Of a DNA stretch of 63,258 bases, positions 59,284 to 63,258 are shown in pieces (within the stretch, counting starts at the first letter, position 1; each line of letters starts with the position of its first letter). A program made the position numbers and the translations under genes. The DNA lies in contig JAWVFL010000062.1 of assembly GCA_033856195.1 (NCBI GenBank), positions 1-63,258 of the forward strand. Direction: 5' to 3'. The notes beneath the pieces are model-generated. The model did not search any database and had not been told where the DNA came from. It was given only the letters and a program-made list of their open reading frames with translations. The DNA comes from VRUE01 sp033856195. GTDB lineage: Bacteria > Actinomycetota > Thermoleophilia > Solirubrobacterales > 70-9.

Positions 59284-59547
59284 CTAAAGCGCTTCTTGCC
59301 TGAGCCCGCAGTACGGGCAATCGCTGACGTCCAAGCCGATCAGCTGGTCGCAGCGGCGGCACGCCCGCAGGTTCTCTGGGGTGCGCGGTAGGGAAGAAGC
59401 TGAGGGCGCCAGGGGGAGGACCATTGCGACGGGTTCCATCTCCTCGCCGGTCTCGCGATCGACGTAGACATGGCCCGGCTCGGCCTCGGCCAGGGCCTCG
59501 CGGCCCGAGGCCGGTGCGCGCATGCGGTAGAGCTGCTTCTGGTTCAC
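59284..59547 (-). CDS. Small zinc-ribbon protein
   Basis: An 87-residue protein from GTG 59547 with TAGTCT 8 nt upstream. The C-terminus is a CxxC...CxxC zinc ribbon (RACRRCDQLIGLDVSDCPYC). The middle contains a hydrophobic patch (PVAMVLPLAPSASSL). No family beyond the zinc-ribbon class is recognised. It is divergent from the GT4 gene by 32 bp. May be a rubredoxin-like or transcription-associated small protein (inference). Confidence 0.75.
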   Translation of the reverse strand: MNQKQLYRMRAPASGREALAEAEPGHVYVDRETGEEMEPVAMVLPLAPSASSLPRTPENLRACRRCDQLIGLDVSDCPYCGLRQEAL

Positions 59548-59579
59548 GGCGGCGAAGACTAATAGCTTGCGCGGTCCCG

Positions 59580-60986
59580 ATGCGTTTCCTGATCTTCCAC
59601 GGCTACATGCTGCGCGGCACCGGCAGCAACATCTACAACGCCAATCTGGCGCCGGCGCTGGCCAGGCTCGGCCATGAGGTGCACCTGCTCTGCCAGGACC
59701 GCGAGACCAAGATCGAGGGCGTCGCGATCCACACCCCCGATATCCACGGCCTCCTGCCGGTCTACGTCAAGGATCCCTACACGGGCTTCGAGGTCAAGGC
59801 CTTCCCTGAGATGACCGACGAGGAGCTGGAGCGCTACATCGACGCCAATGTGGCGGCGGTGCGGGAAGTGGCGGAGAAGGTTGGCGGTATCGACGCGGCG
59901 CTGGCCAACCATCTGGTGATGGGCCCAGCGATCCTCTCTCGCGCCGATGTAGCGCCGTTCGCCGCCAAGATCCACGGCTCGGCGCTTGAGTACACGGTCA
60001 AGCCGCATCCGCGTTTTCTGCCGTATGCCCGGGAGGGGATGGAGGCGGCCTCGGGCGTGCTCGTTGGCTCCCGGCATACGGCCGAGTCGCTTTGGGCGGC
60101 GCTGCCTGATGTCGCTGGGCTGAAGGAGAAGACGCGGCTTGGGCCGCCGGGTGTCGATACGGAGGCGTTTCGGCCTCGGGGCCCGTCGCGGACTCGGGGG
60201 GGCCTGCGGGCGGGGGCTGCGCCTCCGTTCTCGGCCCCCCCGAGCCCACGCCACCCGCGGAGAGTCGTCTTCGTGGGGAAGCTGATCGTCTCGAAGGGAG
60301 TGGACCTGCTCTTGGCTGCATGGCCGTTGGTGAAGGCCGAGCACCCGGATGTGCGGCTCGAAATCGCAGGGTTCGGCGCGTACGAGGAGGGCCTGCGGCG
60401 CTTGCTGGCGGCTTTGGAGCGGGGAGATATCGGCGATGCACGGGAGGTTGCGCTGGCGGGCTGGGCGATTGAGGGAGGAGAGGCGAAGCCGTTGCCGATC
60501 CTTTCGGCGTTCCTCACAGAGCCACCGGCCGATTACATGAAGGCCGCCCGGGACGCCGCCGGTTCCGTCGAGTTCATCGGCAGGCTCGAGCACGACGAGG
60601 TGGCGGAGCTGCTGCCGGACGCCGAAGCGCTGGTCATGCCCAGCACGTTCCCCGAGGCCTTCGGGATGGTTGCGGCGGAGGCGGCTGCCTGCGGGGCGCT
60701 GCCGGTTTCCGCGGGGCACTCGGGGATGCTGGAGGTGTCTCGTCAGCTGATGGAGGCGCTGCCGGCTGAGATGGGGCGCCTGACCTCGTTTCCGGTCGAG
60801 AAGGGAGCGGTCGAGGGGATCGCGGAGCGGCTGAATGGGTGGTTGGCGCTGCCGGAGGACGAGCGCGCGAGGGCCCGTGAGGCGCTGGTCGAGACGGCGC
60901 GGCGGCTCTGGAGCTGGGAGGGCGTCGCCGGTGGAGTGCTGGCCGCCTCCGCGGGCCAATTGAGCGGGCTGCCGCTGCCCGAGTAG
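59580..60986 (+). CDS. GT4-family glycosyltransferase with an insertion
   Basis: A 468-residue GT-B enzyme. ATG 59580 begins MRFLIFHGYMLRGTGSNIYN, the family start; the long upstream frame is not supported. The donor domain has VVFVGKLIVSKGVDLLLAAW and the signature VMPSTFPEAFGMVAAEAAAC. Between the two Rossmann domains lies a Gly/Pro/Arg-rich stretch (RPRGPSRTRGGLRAGAAPPF), encoded by a palindromic element at 60193-60244; it lengthens the normally short linker by about 25 residues. Donor and acceptor are unknown. A minus-strand zinc-ribbon gene faces it. Confidence 0.88.
   Translation: MRFLIFHGYMLRGTGSNIYNANLAPALARLGHEVHLLCQDRETKIEGVAIHTPDIHGLLPVYVKDPYTGFEVKAFPEMTDEELERYIDANVAAVREVAEKVGGIDAALANHLVMGPAILSRADVAPFAAKIHGSALEYTVKPHPRFLPYAREGMEAASGVLVGSRHTAESLWAALPDVAGLKEKTRLGPPGVDTEAFRPRGPSRTRGGLRAGAAPPFSAPPSPRHPRRVVFVGKLIVSKGVDLLLAAWPLVKAEHPDVRLEIAGFGAYEEGLRRLLAALERGDIGDAREVALAGWAIEGGEAKPLPILSAFLTEPPADYMKAARDAAGSVEFIGRLEHDEVAELLPDAEALVMPSTFPEAFGMVAAEAAACGALPVSAGHSGMLEVSRQLMEALPAEMGRLTSFPVEKGAVEGIAERLNGWLALPEDERARAREALVETARRLWSWEGVAGGVLAASAGQLSGLPLPE
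60193..60244. repeat. Palindrome inside the GT4 gene (element G)
   Basis: CTCGGGGGGGCC (60193-60204) and GGCCCCCCCGAG (60233-60244) are perfect inverted arms around a 28-nt loop; further outward the arms remain partly complementary (GTCGCGGACTC against GAGCCCACGCC). No other copy was noticed. It adds no stop codon in the coding frame. Confidence 0.65.
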
Positions 60987-61053
60987 CTAGTGCCGAGCGT
61001 CACCAGAGGCTGAAAGCTTCCGGCCGGCGCTTCAATAGAATGCCCGCCGCCTC

Positions 61054-61845
61054 ATGTACGGCCGCCTCCCCATAGCGAAGATGCTCGCTGTCACGCTCGT
61101 GATGACCGCGGCGATCTCTGCCGTGATGCTGTCGATCAACTGGGACGGCCAGCAGGCCTCCACGGCGGCCCCGAAGATCGACGAGCTGCTCGACGTGATG
61201 ATCGTCCTCTCGTCCTTCGTCTTCTCGCTGGTGATGGTGATGCTCTTCTACGCGCTGTGGAAATTCAGAGCCAAGCCAGGCGACGAATCCGACGGCGAGC
61301 CGATCCACGGCAACACCAAACTCGAGATCGCCTGGACCGTGATCCCGACGATCATCGTCCTCTTCGGCGCCGGCTACAGCTGGTCGGTGCTCAACGACAT
61401 CGAAGAGACGACCAGGAACCCGCTCACGGTTGACGTCTTCTCCCAGCAGTACGCCTGGAGCTTCGGCTATCCCGGCAAGGGCAACGCCTGGTCGCAGGGC
61501 GAGCTGCACGTGCCGCTGGATCGCCAGGTCCACTTCAAGATGCACGCCCAGGACGTGATCCACTCCTTCTGGGTGCCCGAGTGGCGGATCAAGAAGGACA
61601 ACGTTCCGGGGATCACCACCACCGCGATCGTCACGCCCGACAAGCTCGGCGCCTACCAGCTGATCTGCACCGAGCTCTGCGGCTTCGGCCACGCCACGAT
61701 GCGGGCCAAGGTCGTGGTCGAAACGCCGGCCGACTTCCGCAAATGGGTCGCCGGGCTGAAGGAAGAAGTTCCTCAGCCCCTGGCCGAATCGATCACCCGG
61801 GACACAGAGGCCAACCCGGTGCCCGTGGACGCCGGAGGGGCATAA
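61054..61845 (+). CDS. ctaC: Cytochrome c oxidase subunit II
   Basis: A 263-residue CuA subunit. Two membrane helices (residues ~10-28 and ~45-75) precede the periplasmic cupredoxin domain. CuA ligands are visible: the His of VIHSFWVPEWRIK and the CxxxC with His in CTELCGFGHATM. QQYAWSFGYPG is the electron entry Trp region. ATG 61054 follows TAGAAT by 12 nt. Subunit I follows 13 nt later, so the two form one terminal-oxidase operon. Confidence 0.96.
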   Translation: MYGRLPIAKMLAVTLVMTAAISAVMLSINWDGQQASTAAPKIDELLDVMIVLSSFVFSLVMVMLFYALWKFRAKPGDESDGEPIHGNTKLEIAWTVIPTIIVLFGAGYSWSVLNDIEETTRNPLTVDVFSQQYAWSFGYPGKGNAWSQGELHVPLDRQVHFKMHAQDVIHSFWVPEWRIKKDNVPGITTTAIVTPDKLGAYQLICTELCGFGHATMRAKVVVETPADFRKWVAGLKEEVPQPLAESITRDTEANPVPVDAGGA

Positions 61846-61858
61846 TGGAGGACTGCTG

Positions 61859-63258
61859 ATGACGGCTGCGATCAAGCAACCCGGGTGGATTCGAGGCCTG
61901 CTCGGCGCGATTCTGGGCGCCGCTTTTGGCTTTGCCCTGGTGATCGCGCTGCGTAAGGCATCCGGCCTGCCCGTCTACCAAACCGAACAGACCGGCTACC
62001 CGCACGTTGTCGTGCCGTTGATCACCGGCCCGCTCGGCTTCCTGGCCGGATTCGGCTGCTTCGACTACTGGCTGCGCTGGGCCGCGGGCATGCCGACGAT
62101 CCCCGAGGAGCACTCCCAGCACGGCGCCAAGAGCTGGAAGGACTACTTCCACTTCAACACCGATCACAAGGTGATCGGCATCCAGTACGTCTGCACCACC
62201 TTCTTCTTCTTCTTCGTGGGCGGGCTGATGGCGATGCTGATCCGGGCCGAGCTGGCGCAGCCGGGCACCCAGATCGTCGACGCCGCCACCTACAACAGCC
62301 TCTTCTCCACCCACGCGGTATTGATGATCTTCGTCTTCGTGATCCCGGTCTTCGCCGGGCTCGCCAACTACGTGCTGCCGTTGATGATCGGTGCGCCGGA
62401 CATGGCCTTTCCGCGCCTCAACGCGCTCAGCTTCTGGATGCTGCCGCTGGCGGGCCTGCTCTTCATCGGCAGCTTTTTGGCTCCGGGCGGCGCCTTCGAC
62501 ACTGGCTGGACCGGCTACGCGCCGCTCTCGACCGGTGCTCCGGTGGGTCAATCGTTCTTCAACCTCGGCGTTCAGTTCGCGGGTGCGTCCTCGATCGCCA
62601 CCGCGCTCAACTTCCTGGTCACGATCATCACCATGCGTGCGCCCGGAATGACCTTCTGGCGCATGCCGCTGCTGGTCTGGGCGAACCTTTCGACCTCGCT
62701 GCTCGTCGTCGCCGCGACGCCCTTCATCGCCGGCGTGCAGTTCATGGTCCTCTTCGACCGCGCCCTGCACACCAACTTCTTCGAGCCTCTCGGTGGCGGC
62801 GACGTGGTCAGCTACCAGCACATCTTCTGGTTCTACTCGCACCCGGCCGTCTACATCATGATGCTGCCCGGTTTCGGGATTATCAGCGAGGTAATCTCGA
62901 CCCACGCCCGCAAGCCGATCTTCGGCTACCGGCTGATGGCGCTGGCGCTGATCGGGATCGTCGTGCTCAGCTACTCGGTCTGGGCGCACCACATGTTCGT
63001 CGCCGGCATGTTCAGCTGGCTGCGGGTGCCGATGATGATCACGACGCTGCTGATCGCGGTGCCGACCGGGATCAAGATCTTCTCCTGGCTGGGGACGCTC
63101 TATTTCGGCAAGATCCACACCTACTCGACCGCGATGCTGTTCGCGCTCGCCTTCATCGTCACCTTCACGATCGGCGGCATCAGTGGCGTCATGCTCGGCA
63201 TGGTGCCTATCGACATCCACGTCTCCGACACCTACTTCATCGTCGCCCACATCCACTT
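61859..63258 (+). CDS. ctaD: Cytochrome c oxidase subunit I (3' end outside window)
   Basis: A partial heme-copper oxidase catalytic subunit; 466 codons are present and the end is cut by the window edge. Two extra N-terminal helices (LLGAILGAAFGFALVIALRK, ITGPLGFLAGFGCFDYWLRW) precede the standard start TDHKVIGIQYV. Heme and copper ligands: STHAVLMIFVFVIPVFAGLA, HPAVYIMMLPGFGIISEVI, WAHHMFVAGM and IVAHIH. In the copper helix the usual HPEVY is HPAVY preceded by FWFYS, i.e. the Tyr-Ser form of A2-type oxidases without the Glu. It couples with ctaC in aerobic respiration. Confidence 0.95.
   Translation, partial: MTAAIKQPGWIRGLLGAILGAAFGFALVIALRKASGLPVYQTEQTGYPHVVVPLITGPLGFLAGFGCFDYWLRWAAGMPTIPEEHSQHGAKSWKDYFHFNTDHKVIGIQYVCTTFFFFFVGGLMAMLIRAELAQPGTQIVDAATYNSLFSTHAVLMIFVFVIPVFAGLANYVLPLMIGAPDMAFPRLNALSFWMLPLAGLLFIGSFLAPGGAFDTGWTGYAPLSTGAPVGQSFFNLGVQFAGASSIATALNFLVTIITMRAPGMTFWRMPLLVWANLSTSLLVVAATPFIAGVQFMVLFDRALHTNFFEPLGGGDVVSYQHIFWFYSHPAVYIMMLPGFGIISEVISTHARKPIFGYRLMALALIGIVVLSYSVWAHHMFVAGMFSWLRVPMMITTLLIAVPTGIKIFSWLGTLYFGKIHTYSTAMLFALAFIVTFTIGGISGVMLGMVPIDIHVSDTYFIVAHIH

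Noticed and set aside
58722..59287. Two frames encoding similar PPNVLRRWP peptides on opposite strands
   Set aside because: They arise because the inverted repeat D presents the same DNA on both strands; no start signals or protein family support them.
61793..63256. Minus-strand frame of 487 codons opposite ctaD
   Set aside because: The translation is Asp/Arg/His-rich without any motif, and the plus strand clearly encodes cytochrome oxidase subunit I.
1..63258. CRISPR arrays, complete insertion sequences, prophage or rRNA genes
   Set aside because: No regularly spaced direct repeats, transposase, integrase, phage structural or rRNA sequences were seen on either strand.

Overview
The window is high-GC bacterial DNA from an actinobacterium, most likely of the class Thermoleophilia (Solirubrobacterales-like). 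The call rests on several traits together: very large exported propeller/NHL-type proteins, the CysM-CysO-Mec+ cysteine route known from Mycobacterium, GTG/TTG starts with 1-4 bp gene overlaps, many genes with a TAnnnT box 6-9 nt before the start codon (leaderless signature), and a c-di-AMP riboswitch before a cell-wall peptidase. No rRNA, tRNA, CRISPR array, prophage or intact insertion sequence was seen, so this is a chromosomal, mostly housekeeping segment.

Layout. 1-7.4 kb: an exported-protein cluster (end of one gene, then three coupled secreted proteins). 7.4-9.2 kb: two overlapping TetR regulators behind a promoter that contains a palindrome, then a broken coiled-coil gene. 9.2-15.1 kb: rhodanese-MoeB/ThiF enzyme, CysO, CysM and Mec+, which together form a protein-thiocarboxylate cysteine pathway, with two exported proteins between them. 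15.1-23.1 kb (minus strand): a degenerate metalloprotease-like protein, DUF1802, hydantoinase/oxoprolinase A and B, L-aspartate oxidase, a coiled-coil protein and a glycosyltransferase. 23.2-27.3 kb: orphan Flp pilin, VapBC toxin-antitoxin, rph-rdgB-CDF transporter, a cupin. 27.5-32.5 kb: a tiny membrane protein, a roadblock protein, the TldD/TldE pair, HU, pyrF. 32.5-38.7 kb: LysM protein, D-Ala-D-Ala carboxypeptidase, PfkB kinase, GuaB3-type protein, guaA, a membrane protein. 38.7-40.5 kb (minus): MBL hydrolase and an M23 peptidase under a ydaO/yuaA riboswitch. 40.7-53 kb: rplM-rpsI-glmM-glmS, a lipoprotein, acpS, a methyltransferase, NAD(P)HX repair, a CBS protein, alr, a CCA-type nucleotidyltransferase, infA. 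53-58 kb: a nucleotidyltransferase, an MGH1-like glycosidase, a three-gene ABC-2 exporter. 58-63.3 kb: an exported protein, a zinc-ribbon protein, a GT4 glycosyltransferase, and cytochrome oxidase subunits II and I (I is cut by the window end).

The most unusual signal is non-coding. Several intergenic spaces hold 100-350 bp imperfect palindromes. Two of them (26717-26864 and 27392-27542, opposite orientation) share a conserved ~100 bp core, while their outer arms differ in sequence between the copies yet are self-complementary within each copy. A third composite at 58925-59277 carries two inverted copies of a different ~80 bp core, each again inside its own complementary arms. In addition, three genes (tldE, a membrane protein, a GT4 glycosyltransferase) contain compact palindromes inside open reading frames; the tldE one has a sister copy just after guaA. 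This looks like one or more families of palindromic elements that occupy hairpins and are sometimes tolerated inside proteins, comparable in behaviour to Rickettsia palindromic elements or REP/MITE repeats but with locus-specific stems.
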